Positions 45,596 through 56,600 of a stretch of 64,000 nucleotides of DNA are shown here, one piece after another. Numbering within the stretch: position 1 is the stretch's first letter; every line of letters begins with the position of its first letter. The position numbers and the translations under genes were made by a program. This DNA is from Sphingomonas yunnanensis (lineage in GTDB: Bacteria > Pseudomonadota > Alphaproteobacteria > Sphingomonadales > Sphingomonadaceae). The DNA lies in contig NZ_JAIOKB010000003.1 in the NCBI RefSeq assembly GCF_019898765.1, positions 310,001 to 374,000 on the forward strand, in the 5' to 3' direction. The notes beneath the pieces are model-generated. The model was given only the letters and a program-made list of their open reading frames with translations. It was not told the origin of the DNA and ran no database searches.

Positions 45596-48367
45596 ATGAC
45601 GATTGCCCGCCGCAGCCGCGGCGCCGACCGGCGGCGCGCGCTCGCCGCCACCAGCTGCCTCGCCGCGCTGCTCGCCGCAGCGCCCGCGCTGGCGCAGACC
45701 GATCCCGCCGCGCCGCCGCCCGCCGAGACGATCCCGCTGGCGGCCCCGACCGCCGCCCCGGCCGACACGCCGGCGCAGGCGGGTGACGGCGCCGACGGCG
45801 CGAACGAGATCACCGTCACCGGCTTCCGCTCGAGCCTCGCCTCGGCCGCCGAGGCCAAGCGCAACGACATCCGCATCAGCGACGGCGTCACCGCCGAGGA
45901 TATCGGGAAATTCCCCGCGCAGAACGTCACCGAGGCGATCCAGCGCATCGCCGGCGTGCAGATGTCGAACATCAACGGCCGCGGCTCGACGATCAGCATC
46001 CGCGGGCTGGGGCCGCAATATGCGCGCACCACGATCAACGGCCAGACCTTCGCCAGTGCCGACTTCAAGGACGGTTTCCGCTACGACATCGTCCAGACCG
46101 ATCTCGCCAGCAGCATCCAGGTGATCAAGTCGCCCACCGCCGACATGGACTCGGGCGGGCTCTCGGGCACGGTCAACATCGATACGGTCAAGCCGCTCGC
46201 CTACAAGGGACCCCACTTCGTGGTGGGCGCCAAGGCCTATCACTCCGACTATCGCGGCGGCGTGACGCCCAAGTTGAGCGGCGCCTATATCGACCAGTTC
46301 GCCGACGGCACGATCGGCGTCATGGCGAACGTCAGCTACCAGCGGCTGACCGACCGCGGCGACTATGCCTTCATCAAGAACTGGTACAATGCCGGGGTGG
46401 TCGATCCCGACAATCAGGTGCCGGGCAACTTCCGGCTGCGGCGCATCGACCGCGACAGCAAGCAGCTGATGGCGAGCGGCGCGGTGCAGTGGAAGCCCTC
46501 GACCGCCTTCGAGGTCCTGCTGCAGGGGCAATATTCGAAGGACGACACGCGCTACGACACGCAGCAGCTGGTCTTCGGCCGCTGGGACACGTCCGCGATC
46601 ACCGTCAACGGCACCGGGGGCGGGGTCGCCAACAAGCTGACGATCAGCGACTTCGGCGTCGGCAACAACGACCAGCCCGAGATCCGCAACCTCAAGACCC
46701 AGGCCTATACCGGCACGGTCAACTGGCGCCCCGGCGAGGGCTGGCTGGTCCATGCCGTCGGCCATTACACCAAGGGCGACGCCGACCTGCGCGAGTACGC
46801 TTCGATCGACGGCATCAACGTCGCGAGCGGCGGCACGCTCGACATCTCCGACTATCGCAACGTCAAGTTCACCACCGACCCCGGCGTGCTCGACGGCACC
46901 GCCTTCAATCCCACCAACCGCCAGTATTTCGCCTTCGTCGACGGCGCCACGCACATCCAGGCCGCGACCGACCGCGCGGCGCAGCTCGACGTCACCAAGG
47001 ACCTCGACGTCCTGGGAGTGAAATCCTTCACCTTCGGCGCCAAGTTCCACCACGAGAGCTTCGGCACCGACGCCTATCGCCACGATCGCGACGCCGACGT
47101 CAACGATCCCGCCACCTACCCCGAATATGCGCTGATCCCGGACCTGAGCACGACCGGCATCCGCGTGACCAATTTCCTGGGCGGGCGCATGGCGATCCCG
47201 ACCAACTTCCTCGAGACCAACGCGCCGCTGTGGCAGTCCATCCTCGCCAAGGCGGGGATCACCGTCCCCGACACGCGCGACTGGGCCAACACCTATCTCG
47301 TCGATCGCTACATCCCCGCGGTCTACGCCATGGCCAACATCGACACGACGCTCGGCAGCATGGGGCTGCGCGGCAACATCGGCGCGCGCTACGAGCGCAC
47401 CAAGCAGGTGGTCACCGCCAACCTCACCAGCAGCACCGACAGCAGCGCCGCGCTGCTCGGCACGCAGAAGATCCGGCAGGACTATGGCAACCTGCTGCCC
47501 AGCGCATCCTTCGCGCTCGACGTGACGAGCCGGCTGGTGGCGCGCGTCGCGCTCGCCAAGGTGCTGGTGCGCCCGCTGCTCAACAACCAGACGCAGATGG
47601 CGGACACCTTCACCACCGACAATACCGGGCCGCGCCCCAGCGTCTCGGTCTCCGCCGGCGAGGCGCGGCTCAAGCCGCTCACCGCCAACCAGGCCGACGT
47701 CAGCTTCGAATATTATCACGGGCAGGGCAATTCGATCAGCCTGGCGGGCTTCTACAAGGCGGTGAAGAACGGCACCTTCACGCAATTCTATTGCCCCGAC
47801 AGCTTCGACGGGGTGACGCTAAACGGCCAGGTCGGCAATTGCACCTCGGCGGACGGCCGCACCGACTATAACTTCAGCCGCAAGCTCAACGACGACAGCG
47901 TGATCCACATCAAGGGCGTCGAGCTCGCCGCGACCGAGAGCTTCGACGCGTTCCTGCCGGTGAACGGCTTCGGCGCGACCGGCAACGTCACCGTGGTCAG
48001 CGCCGACTCGCCCGCGCTCGGCACCGGCTTCAACCTGCGCGACCTCTCCAAACTGACGTGGAATCTGACGCCCTATTGGGAGGACCGAATCTTCAGCGTG
48101 CGCCTCTCGATCAATCACCGCAGCTCGTACAAGCAGGACGCCGCGTCGAGCTTCTTCGTCGACGGCGGACAGATCCACACCGTGCGCGCGCGCACCCAGC
48201 TCGACCTCGCGCTCGGCGTCGCGCCGACCGAGTGGCTCGGCTTCACCGCGGGCGTGATCAACCTCAACAACACGCGGGAAGAAGCCTATCAGACGACCGA
48301 GGACACGTTCCAGATGACGAGCCTGACCGGTCGCACCTTCTATGCCTCGGCGACGGCGCGCTTCTGA
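45596..48367 (+). CDS. TonB-dependent receptor (Xanthomonas/Caulobacter type)
   Basis: A 923-residue receptor with a signal peptide ending ALAQ (about 34). The plug carries ITVTGFRSSLASAAEAKRND, VTAEDIGKFPAQNVTEAIQR and ISIRGLGPQYARTTINGQTF, the same carbohydrate-receptor subfamily as the gene at 37591. The barrel ends in FYASATARF. I chose ATG 45596 because GAGGGAG lies about 9 nt upstream and the signal peptide follows; an ATG at 45218 would add 126 implausible residues. GH89 and HGSNAT-like genes follow, pointing to an alpha-GlcNAc-containing ligand. Confidence 0.9.
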   Translation: MTIARRSRGADRRRALAATSCLAALLAAAPALAQTDPAAPPPAETIPLAAPTAAPADTPAQAGDGADGANEITVTGFRSSLASAAEAKRNDIRISDGVTAEDIGKFPAQNVTEAIQRIAGVQMSNINGRGSTISIRGLGPQYARTTINGQTFASADFKDGFRYDIVQTDLASSIQVIKSPTADMDSGGLSGTVNIDTVKPLAYKGPHFVVGAKAYHSDYRGGVTPKLSGAYIDQFADGTIGVMANVSYQRLTDRGDYAFIKNWYNAGVVDPDNQVPGNFRLRRIDRDSKQLMASGAVQWKPSTAFEVLLQGQYSKDDTRYDTQQLVFGRWDTSAITVNGTGGGVANKLTISDFGVGNNDQPEIRNLKTQAYTGTVNWRPGEGWLVHAVGHYTKGDADLREYASIDGINVASGGTLDISDYRNVKFTTDPGVLDGTAFNPTNRQYFAFVDGATHIQAATDRAAQLDVTKDLDVLGVKSFTFGAKFHHESFGTDAYRHDRDADVNDPATYPEYALIPDLSTTGIRVTNFLGGRMAIPTNFLETNAPLWQSILAKAGITVPDTRDWANTYLVDRYIPAVYAMANIDTTLGSMGLRGNIGARYERTKQVVTANLTSSTDSSAALLGTQKIRQDYGNLLPSASFALDVTSRLVARVALAKVLVRPLLNNQTQMADTFTTDNTGPRPSVSVSAGEARLKPLTANQADVSFEYYHGQGNSISLAGFYKAVKNGTFTQFYCPDSFDGVTLNGQVGNCTSADGRTDYNFSRKLNDDSVIHIKGVELAATESFDAFLPVNGFGATGNVTVVSADSPALGTGFNLRDLSKLTWNLTPYWEDRIFSVRLSINHRSSYKQDAASSFFVDGGQIHTVRARTQLDLALGVAPTEWLGFTAGVINLNNTREEAYQTTEDTFQMTSLTGRTFYASATARF

Positions 48368-48479
48368 TCGCCGCCCACCCAGCTCGACCGGAGATCGTTC
48401 GCTGAGCCTTCCCTTTCAGTCGCCCGCGATCTCCCACCCTGGCGGGGCACTCCGGTGCCTCGCCCCTTGTCGGTCGCGC

Positions 48480-50747
48480 GTGCGCGGCGTCGCGATCGGG
48501 CTCGCCGCGGCACTGACGCTGTTGGCGCCGGGCGCGTTCGCGACGCCCGCGGACGCGGCGCGCGCCGCGCTCGAGCGGCTCGGCGTGCCGCGCGACCGAG
48601 TCGCGGTGACGCTCGTGCGCGCCGAGGACGCGCGCTACCGCGTCCGCGTCGCGCGCGGGCGGGTGGCGGTGACGGCCTCCTCGCCCGCCGCGGCGGTGCG
48701 TGGCGTCACCGCCGAGCTGCGGCGGCAGGGCCTGTTCTACGCCGGCTGGGAGGGGCGCCGCGTCGGCGCGCTCGCCGCGCTGCGCGCCGACGACAGCGGC
48801 TGGGTCGCCTCGCCGTTCGGCTATCGCGCCTATCTCAACACCTGCACCTACGGCTATACCACGCCGTGGTGGGACTGGCCGCGCTGGGAGCGCGAGATCG
48901 ACCTGATGGCGGTGCGCGGGGTCGACCTGCCGCTGGCGATGGAGGGGCAGGAATATGTCTGGCGCGCGCTGTGGCGCGAGCAGGGGCTGAGCGACGCCGC
49001 GATCCGCGACCATCTCGCCGGCGCGCCCTTCCTGCCGTGGCAGCGGATGGGCAATATGGCGGGCTATCGCGCGCCGCTGTCGGACCGTTGGATCGACAGG
49101 AAGCACGACCTCCAGCGTCGCCTGCTCGCGCGCTACCGCGACCTCGGCATGACGCCGATCCTGCCCGCCTTCGCCGGCTACGTGCCCGAGGCGTTCGCGC
49201 GCGCGCACCCCAAGGCGAAGATCTACCGCATGCGCCAGTGGGAGGGCTTCCCCGGCACCTATTGGCTCGACCCGTCCGACCCGCTGTTCGCCGAGCTGGC
49301 CGCGGACTTCCTGCGGCTCTACGCCGCCGCCTACGGCCCGGGCCGCTATTATCTCGCCGACGCGTTCAACGAGATGGTGCCGCCGATCGCCGACGACGGC
49401 AGCGACACCGCGGCGGCGAGCTACGGCGACAGCATCGCCAACACCGCGGCCACCCGTGCCGCCGCGCTCGCCCCGGCGGTGCGCGACGCGCGGCTCGCGG
49501 CCTACGGCCGGCGGCTGTACCAGTCGATCGCCGCGGCACGGCCGGGCGCGACCTGGGTGATGCAGGGCTGGCTGTTCGGCGCCGACAAGGGCTTCTGGAC
49601 GCCCGAGGCGATCGCCGCCTTCCTGCGCGACGTGCCCGACCGCCGCATGCTGCTGCTCGACATCGGCAACGACCGCTACCCCGGCATCTGGAGCGCCACG
49701 CACGGCTTCGACGGCAAGGGCTGGATCTACGGCTATGTCCACAATTACGGCGGCAGCAACCCGCTGTACGGCGCGCTCGACTTCTACCGCCGCGACCTCG
49801 CCGCGCTCCAGGCCGATCCCGCGCGCGGGCGGGTGAGCGGCTTCGGCATGTTCCCCGAGGGACTGAACAGCGATGGCCTGGTCTATGACTATGCCTATGA
49901 CGCCGCCTGGCCCGACCGGCGCGACGCCATGGACGTGCCGGCCTGGCTGGAGCGCTACCTCGCCGCGCGCTACGGCGCCGCCGACCCGGCCGTGGTCGCG
50001 GCGTGGCGCGACGTCGTCGCGGGCCTGTACGACACGCGCTACTGGACACCGCGCTGGTGGCACGAGCGCGCCGGCGCCTATCTGCTGTTCAAGCGCCCCG
50101 GCGCGGACGCCCCCGACTATCCCGCGGCGCCCGGCGACCGCGCGCGCGCGCGCGCCGGGATCGCGGCACTGCTCGCGCGCGCCCCGGCGCACGCCGACTC
50201 TGCCCTGTTCCGCCACGACATCGTCGATCTCGTCCGCCACGAGGCGAGCATCGCGACCGACGCGGCGCTCGCGCGCGCGGTCGCCGCCTATCGCGCCGGC
50301 GACGTCGCGGGCGGCGACGCCGCGACGGCGCGCGCGCGCGCGCTGGCCGAGCGGATCGACGCGCTGATCGGCGGCCAGCAGGAGACGCTGGCCAGCTGGA
50401 TCGCCGACGCGCGCGGCTATGGCGCGAGCCCGTCCGAACGCGACCGCTACGAGACCGACGCCAAGGCGCAGGTCACCATCTGGGGCGGCACGGGCCATCT
50501 CGGCGACTATGCCTCCAAGGCATGGGCGGGGCTGTACGCGCATTATTACCTGCCGCGCTGGACGCTTTACCTCGACGCGGCGCGCGCCGCCGCGGTGGCG
50601 CGGCATCCGGTCGACGAGGCGGACGTGGCGCGGCGGCTCGCGACGTGGGAGAAGGCCTGGGTCGCCGATCACCGCCGCTACACCGCGGCGGCGCCGGCGG
50701 ACGCGCTCGCCGACGCGCGCGCGCTGATGACGGAGGTGGAACGATGA
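48480..50747 (+). CDS. Secreted GH89 alpha-N-acetylglucosaminidase (NAGLU homologue)
   Basis: An enzyme of about 755 residues. It has the GH89 core: YLNTCTYGYTTPWWDWPRWE, VDLPLAMEGQEYVW, TPILPAFAGYVPEAF, and acids at DAFNEM (E298) and MFPEGL (E460). The substrate cleaved is a terminal alpha-linked GlcNAc. The start is uncertain: GTG 48480 gives a signal peptide directly (ending AFATPADA) but lacks a clear ribosome site, and the frame is open back into the receptor gene. The ATGA overlap with the HGSNAT-like gene and the 112-bp distance from the receptor mark a single operon. Confidence 0.85.
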   Translation: MRGVAIGLAAALTLLAPGAFATPADAARAALERLGVPRDRVAVTLVRAEDARYRVRVARGRVAVTASSPAAAVRGVTAELRRQGLFYAGWEGRRVGALAALRADDSGWVASPFGYRAYLNTCTYGYTTPWWDWPRWEREIDLMAVRGVDLPLAMEGQEYVWRALWREQGLSDAAIRDHLAGAPFLPWQRMGNMAGYRAPLSDRWIDRKHDLQRRLLARYRDLGMTPILPAFAGYVPEAFARAHPKAKIYRMRQWEGFPGTYWLDPSDPLFAELAADFLRLYAAAYGPGRYYLADAFNEMVPPIADDGSDTAAASYGDSIANTAATRAAALAPAVRDARLAAYGRRLYQSIAAARPGATWVMQGWLFGADKGFWTPEAIAAFLRDVPDRRMLLLDIGNDRYPGIWSATHGFDGKGWIYGYVHNYGGSNPLYGALDFYRRDLAALQADPARGRVSGFGMFPEGLNSDGLVYDYAYDAAWPDRRDAMDVPAWLERYLAARYGAADPAVVAAWRDVVAGLYDTRYWTPRWWHERAGAYLLFKRPGADAPDYPAAPGDRARARAGIAALLARAPAHADSALFRHDIVDLVRHEASIATDAALARAVAAYRAGDVAGGDAATARARALAERIDALIGGQQETLASWIADARGYGASPSERDRYETDAKAQVTIWGGTGHLGDYASKAWAGLYAHYYLPRWTLYLDAARAAAVARHPVDEADVARRLATWEKAWVADHRRYTAAAPADALADARALMTEVER

Positions 50748-51874
50748 CCGGACCCGCGCGCCTCGAGCGCCCCGAGCGTTTCATCTCGCTCGACATGTTC
50801 CGCGGCGCGACGATCTTCCTGATGATCGTCGTCAACACCGCCGGTGCGGGCACGCCCTACACGCAGCTGGAGCACGCGCCCTGGATCGGCTTCACGCTCG
50901 CCGACCTGATCTATCCCTCCTTCCTGTTCGCGGTCGGCAACGCGATGAGCTTCGCACTGACCCGGCCGATGAGCGACCGCGTGTTCCTGCGCCGCGTGGT
51001 GCGCCGCGCCGCGCTGATCTTCCTTCTCGGCGTTCTGATGTACTGGTACCCCTTCGTCGCGCACGGCGACGGCGGCTGGTCGGCCAAGCCGTTCGCGGAG
51101 ACGCGGCTGACCGGCGTGCTGCAGCGGATCGCGCTCTGCTACCTGCTCGCCAGCCTGCTCGCGCGCTATCTCACGCCGAGGCTGTTGGTGCTCGCGGCGG
51201 TCGCGCTGGTGGCGGCGCACTGGGCGATCCTGGTCGCGTTCAGCCCCGCGGGCGAGGCGTTCGGCCGCTACCACAACGCGGGGACGTTGCTCGACCTGTG
51301 GCTGATCGGCCCCGACCATCTGTACCGGCGCGACCACGGCTTCGATCCCGAGGGGCTGCTGGGGACGCTGCCCGCGACCGCCAACGTCATCGCTGGCTAC
51401 CTAACCGGGCTGGCGGTGCAGCGCTGGGGCAAGCACCGCGCCACCGTGGCGCGGCTGGCGGGGATCGGCCTCGCGCTGAGCCTGCTCGCGCTGCTGCTCG
51501 CGCCGCTGCTGCCGGTATCGAAGAAATTGTGGACCGGCTCGTTCGTGTCGCTGACCGTCGGGCTCGACCTCGTGCTGCTCGGCGCGACGATCGGTCTGGT
51601 GGAGCTGCGCGGCGCGCGGCTCGGGCGCGGTTTCCTCCAGATGCTCGGGCGCAACCCGCTCGCGCTCTATCTCTTCTCCGAGCTGCTGGTGGTGACGCTC
51701 GAGCTGATCCAGGTGCGTCAGGGCGTCGGCCTCTATCACTGGATAGGGGCCGAGTTGTTCCAGCGGCTGACGCCGGGACCGCTCGGCTCGCTGCTCTGCG
51801 CGCTGGCCTATACCCTGGTGTGCTGCCTGTTCGCGCGCGCGCTCGATCGCCGCGGGATCATTCTCAAGGTGTGA
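50744..51874 (+). CDS. HGSNAT/NagX-like transmembrane N-acetyltransferase (DUF5009/DUF1624)
   Basis: A 376-residue inner-membrane protein with about ten helices. It matches the bacterial relatives of human heparan-alpha-glucosaminide N-acetyltransferase: SLDMFRGATIFLMIVVN, then EHAPWIGFTLADLIYP. There H44 aligns by eye with the histidine proposed to carry the acetyl group in the human enzyme. It would pass acetyl from cytosolic acetyl-CoA to a periplasmic amino sugar. ATG 50744 has GGAGG 7 nt upstream and overlaps the GH89 stop as ATGA. Bacterial relatives are also annotated as GlcNAc transport-associated NagX. Confidence 0.75.
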   Translation: MTGPARLERPERFISLDMFRGATIFLMIVVNTAGAGTPYTQLEHAPWIGFTLADLIYPSFLFAVGNAMSFALTRPMSDRVFLRRVVRRAALIFLLGVLMYWYPFVAHGDGGWSAKPFAETRLTGVLQRIALCYLLASLLARYLTPRLLVLAAVALVAAHWAILVAFSPAGEAFGRYHNAGTLLDLWLIGPDHLYRRDHGFDPEGLLGTLPATANVIAGYLTGLAVQRWGKHRATVARLAGIGLALSLLALLLAPLLPVSKKLWTGSFVSLTVGLDLVLLGATIGLVELRGARLGRGFLQMLGRNPLALYLFSELLVVTLELIQVRQGVGLYHWIGAELFQRLTPGPLGSLLCALAYTLVCCLFARALDRRGIILKV

Positions 51875-52001
51875 GCTTCGTTGCCAGGAACGTGGCGAAG
51901 CGTCTGATTTCCGCTTCGCTTTCGGGCGGCGCGGAAGGAAAAGCGCGCGTCACGCCTCTCAACCGGGTAGCGGCACGGTTTAGGGGTCGGGAAAGCGCGA
52001 C

Positions 52002-52601
52002 ATGGCGAGCGGGACGGCAGGAGGCGCGATCGACGCCGCGCACAGGCGCCAGACCGCCGTCTGGGTCGCGCGCGAGATCCTGCCGCACGAGCATCGCGTC
52101 CGCGCCTGGCTGCGGCGCTCGGGCACCGCGCCCGAGGACGCCGACGAGCTGATCCAGGAGGCCTATTGCCGGATCGCCATGCTGGAGGCGGTCGACCACA
52201 TCGACAGCCCCTACGCCTATTTCTTCTCGATCGTGCGCAACCTGCTGGTGCGGCGGCTCAAGCGCCAGCGCATCGTGCCGCTGGAGACGATCGCCGAGAT
52301 CGACGCCTATCACGACGATCGCCCCTCGCCCGAGCAGCTCGCGGCGGGGCGGCTGGCCTATGGCAAGGCGCTCGACCTGATCGCGCTGCTGCCCGAGCGC
52401 TGCCGCCGCATCGTCCAGCTGCGCAAGATCGAGGGCTGGTCGCAGCGCCAGATCGCCGAGCATCTCGGCACCACCGAGAAAGCGGTCGAGAAGCAGGTCT
52501 GGCTCGGCGTGCGATTCCTGCGGCAGGAGTGGAGCCGCGCCGAGCAGGACGCGGACGATCTGATGAGCGAGCACGAGCAGCGCGGAGGGCGTCGGCGATG
52601 A
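52002..52601 (+). CDS. ECF sigma factor (FecI-like)
   Basis: A 199-residue sigma-70 family factor. Region 2 spans about 30-95 (DADELIQEAYCRI, YAYFFSIVRNLLVRRLKRQ) and region 4 about 120-175 (LPERCRRIVQLRKIEGWSQR, IAEHLGTTEKAVEKQVWLG). The FecR gene overlaps it by ATGA and an STN receptor follows, so it belongs to a surface-signalling cascade. Its target is expected to be the receptor and perhaps the GH3 gene. Confidence 0.9.
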   Translation: MASGTAGGAIDAAHRRQTAVWVAREILPHEHRVRAWLRRSGTAPEDADELIQEAYCRIAMLEAVDHIDSPYAYFFSIVRNLLVRRLKRQRIVPLETIAEIDAYHDDRPSPEQLAAGRLAYGKALDLIALLPERCRRIVQLRKIEGWSQRQIAEHLGTTEKAVEKQVWLGVRFLRQEWSRAEQDADDLMSEHEQRGGRRR

Positions 52602-53620
52602 CGGGTCCGGTGACAGGTTCGGGGAACAAGCAGAGCGCGGGCGAGATCGCGGACGAGGCGGCGGCCTGGGTCGCGCGGCTCGACGCGGACGGCTGGTCGG
52701 CGGAGGACGAGGCGCTGCTCGAGGCGTGGATGGCGGCCGACCCGCGCCGCCGCGGCGCGCTGCTCCACGCCCAGGCCTGCTGGGTCGCGCTCGACCCGCC
52801 GGCACCGCGCCCGCCCGCGGCGGTGCGGCGGCGCGGCCTCCTCATGGCGGCGGGCGGCGCGCTCGCCGCCTCGGTGGCCGGCGGCGTCCTGTGGCTCGCG
52901 GGGGGTACGACCTATCGCACCGAGATCGGCGAGATCCGCCGCGTCCCGCTGGCCGACGGCTCGACCGCGACGATCAACAGCGACACGCAGCTCGAGGTGA
53001 CGCTGGCGAGCCGCCGGCGCGAGGTGCGCATCGCCAGCGGCGAGGCGTGGTTCCGCGTCGCCAAGGATCCCGCGCGGCCGTTCGTGGTCGAGGCCGGGCA
53101 GGTGGTGGTGCAGGCGGTCGGCACCGCTTTCTCGGTGCGGCGTCGCGACGGCGGCGCGGACATCGTCGTCACCGAGGGCGTGGTGCAGGTCTGGGCGGCG
53201 CAGGCGGACGGCTACCGCACCAGCCTGGTGGCGGGGCAGAGCGCCTTCTTCGGCGACAATGCGGCGGTGCGGGTCAGCGACGGCCCGCCCTCGGCGGTCG
53301 ACCGCGCGCTGGCGTGGCGCTCGGGCGCGATCGACCTGAGCGGGCAGACGGTCGCGCACGCGGTCGAGGATTTCAACCGCTACAACCGGCGCAAGCTCGT
53401 CCTCGCCGACCCGCGGCTCGCCGGCGAGCAGATCGACGGCATCTTCCGCACCGACGATCCGGAGGGCTTCGCGCGGGCGCTGCATGACAGCTTCGGCGTA
53501 CCGCTCGATACCTCGGAGGCCGAGACGATCCGCATCGGTCGCGCGAAAAATGTATACGGCGCGGAAGGAACTTCCTCGCTCATGTCTCTCCACCAGCACG
53601 GGGAAGCAACGAGACCGTGA
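52598..53620 (+). CDS. FecR-family anti-sigma regulator
   Basis: A 340-residue inner-membrane regulator. It has a cytoplasmic DUF4880 domain (about 15-65; WVARLDADGWSAEDEALLEA), one transmembrane helix (about 82-105), and a periplasmic FecR domain (about 115-215; VPLADGSTATINSDTQLEV, VQAVGTAFSVRR). The C-terminal part meets the receptor's STN domain. The ATG overlaps the sigma gene's stop and the receptor starts 11 bp after this gene ends, so all three are one operon. Confidence 0.9.
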   Translation: MTGPVTGSGNKQSAGEIADEAAAWVARLDADGWSAEDEALLEAWMAADPRRRGALLHAQACWVALDPPAPRPPAAVRRRGLLMAAGGALAASVAGGVLWLAGGTTYRTEIGEIRRVPLADGSTATINSDTQLEVTLASRRREVRIASGEAWFRVAKDPARPFVVEAGQVVVQAVGTAFSVRRRDGGADIVVTEGVVQVWAAQADGYRTSLVAGQSAFFGDNAAVRVSDGPPSAVDRALAWRSGAIDLSGQTVAHAVEDFNRYNRRKLVLADPRLAGEQIDGIFRTDDPEGFARALHDSFGVPLDTSEAETIRIGRAKNVYGAEGTSSLMSLHQHGEATRP

Positions 53621-53631
53621 GGAGTGGATCG

Positions 53632-56600
53632 ATGGGGGGAATGAGGCGGCACCTGTGGCTCGCGACGGGCGCGACGGTGTTGGTGGCGGCGCAGCCGGCG
53701 GTCGCGCAGGCCAAGCAGTTCGATATACCGGCGCAGCCGGCCGAGAGCGCGATCACCGCGCTCGGCCGCCAGGCGGGGGTGCAGATCGTCGCCGCGCGGT
53801 CGTTCAGCCGCGGCAAGCGCACCAACGCGGTGCGGGGGGCGATGAGCGTCGACACCGCGCTGACACGGCTGCTCGAAGGCACCGGCCTGCGCGCGCAGCG
53901 CAGCGGGCCGCAGACCTATGTCGTGCTCGGCCCGGTCGCGGCGATGTTCGCGCCGGTGAGCGCGCCAGCGACGGCAACCGCACGGCAGGTGTCGGCGAGT
54001 GAGCCGCAGGTGGCGCCCGGCGTCACCGCCGACCAGCCCGCCGACGGCGCGACCGGCAGCACCACCGCGGCGAACGTGCCGGGTGACGGCCAGGCGGAGG
54101 AGCCCGCGCGCGACGTCGTCGTCACCGGCTCGCGCATCGTCTCGGGCGGCTTCACCGCGCCGACGCCGACCCAGGTGCTGAGCTACGAGGCGATCACCAA
54201 GAACGCCCAGCCCAACGTCTTCACCACGGTGGCGCAGCTGCCCGCGCTGCAGGGCTCGACCGGTGCGACGGTGGGCGCCAACGGCACCTCCACCGGCGTG
54301 CAGGGGCTCAGCACGCTCAGCCTGCGCGGGCTCCAGCCGATCCGCACGCTGACGCTGATCGACGGCCAGCGCGTCGTCGGCGCCAACGTCACCGGCGTCG
54401 CCGACGTCAGCCTGTTCCCGCAGCTGTTGATCGAGCGCGTCGACGTCGTCACCGGCGGTGCCTCGGCCTCCTACGGCTCGGACGCGGTCGGCGGCGTAGT
54501 CAATTTCGTCACCAACACGCGCTTCACCGGCTTCCGGGCCAATATCCTCGGCGGGATCAGCACCTACGGCGACGACGCCAATTACACCGTGCAGGCGGCC
54601 GCGGGCAAGTCGCTCGCGGGCGACCGGCTCCACCTGATCCTCAGCGGCGAGTACAGCCACGAGGACGGTATCCGCTCGGCCGGCTTCGGCGTCGGCAACG
54701 ATCCCAACGGCGACGGGCCCAACGGCCGCACCTGGCTCACCGCGCGCGGCGTGCAGAACCGCGGGATCACCACCGACGGGCTGCCGCAATATCTCGTGCG
54801 CGATCACGTCCAGTCGACCTTGTTCGGGCGCTACGGCCTGATCAACGCGGGTCCGCTCGCGGGCACCGCCTTCGACGTCAACGGCAATCCGGTGCCGTTC
54901 CGCTACGGCACCGGCTGTCTGCCGGGCTCGTGCATCGGCGGCGATCTCAGCGGCAGCGTGACCAACGGCAACAGCTTCAAGTCCGAGATCACACGGCTCA
55001 ACTCCTACGGCCGGATCGGCTTCGACGTCGATCCCGACAACGAGATCTACGCCACGCTCAACGTCGCGCGCGTCGACACGAGCAACACGCCCAACCCCGG
55101 CTCGGCGCAGGACAATCTGACGATCCAGTGCGCCAACCCGTTCGTGCCGGCGGCGATCCAGTCGGCCTGCGCGGCCAACGGCATCACCAGCTTCCGCTTC
55201 GGCACGGTCAACCCGATGTTCGACTTCATCGACGTCAACACGCGGCGGCACCAGTATCGCGGCGTGGTCGGTGCCAAGGGCAAGGTCCCGGCGTTCGGCA
55301 CCGACTGGCGCTACGAGGCCTATTACGAGCACGGCACCGGCATCACCGACATCAACGTCAACAACATCCCGCTGATGCCGCGCTACCGCGCCGCGATCCA
55401 GGCGGTGCGCGGCGCCAACGGCGTGATCACCTGCGCCGACCCGGTCGCGGTGGCGAGCGGCTGTTCCCCGCTCAACGTCTTCGGCGGCCAGGCGCCGACC
55501 GACGCGACGCGCTATTACATCGAGCCGCAGAACGGCCCGTACCAGCACACCCGCCAGACCCAGGACGTCGCCAGCTTCTCGGTCAGCGGCGAGCCCGTCG
55601 CGCTGCCGGCGGGACCGCTCGCGGTCGCGTTCGGCGCGGAATTCCGCCACGAATTCTACCGCGTCACCGCCGACCCCTACGGCAACGGCGTGCTGACCGG
55701 GGACGGCTATACCGACGATTACCCCGCCGACCCGCTGCTCAATCGCCAGGGCGGCAACTGGTACGCGGGCAATTACCGCAACGGCAGCGGCGGCTATGAC
55801 GTGCTCGAGTCCTACCTCGAGTTCAACGCGCCGCTGTTCGACAGCGAGGCGATCGGCCGCGCCAACCTCAACGTCGCCGGGCGCGCGACCAACTACAGCA
55901 CCTCGGGCACGGTCTATACCTGGAAGGTCGGCGGCACCTGGGACACGCCGCTCGACGGCTTCCGCCTGCGCGGCGTGACCTCGCGCGACATCCGCGCGCC
56001 CAACCTGTCCGAGCTGTTCGCCGCGCCGGTGACGAGCAACCGCACGGGCACGATCGACCCGTTCAACGGCAACCGCTCGATCACGGTGCTGCAGACCACC
56101 ACCGGCAACCGCGCGCTCACCCCGGAGATCGCGCGCAACACCGAGGTCGGCTTCGTGCTGTCACGCGCCAGCTGGCTCCCCGGCTTCAGCCTGTCGGTCG
56201 ACTATTTCCGCATCAAGATCGACGACGCCATCTCGGCGCTGGACGCGCAGACGCAGATCAACCTTTGCTACGGCGGGGTGCAGTTCACCTGCGGCTCGTT
56301 CGACCTGAGCAACCTCGACTCGGCGTACGTCACGGTGCAGCCGTTCAACTTCGCCTCGATCTTCACCGACGGGCTCGACATCGAGGCGAGCTACACCACC
56401 AAGCTCGACGGCATCGGCCTGCCGGGCCGGCTCAGCCTGCGCGGGCTGGCGACGCACACGATCAACTTCGTGCAGGACACCGGCCTGCCCGGCACGATCC
56501 CGCGCCAGCTCGCCGGCACCAACATCGAGGCCACCGCGGTGCCGCACTGGAAGGTGCTGGCGTCGCAGGACTGGAGCACCGACACGGTCAGCTTCACGGT

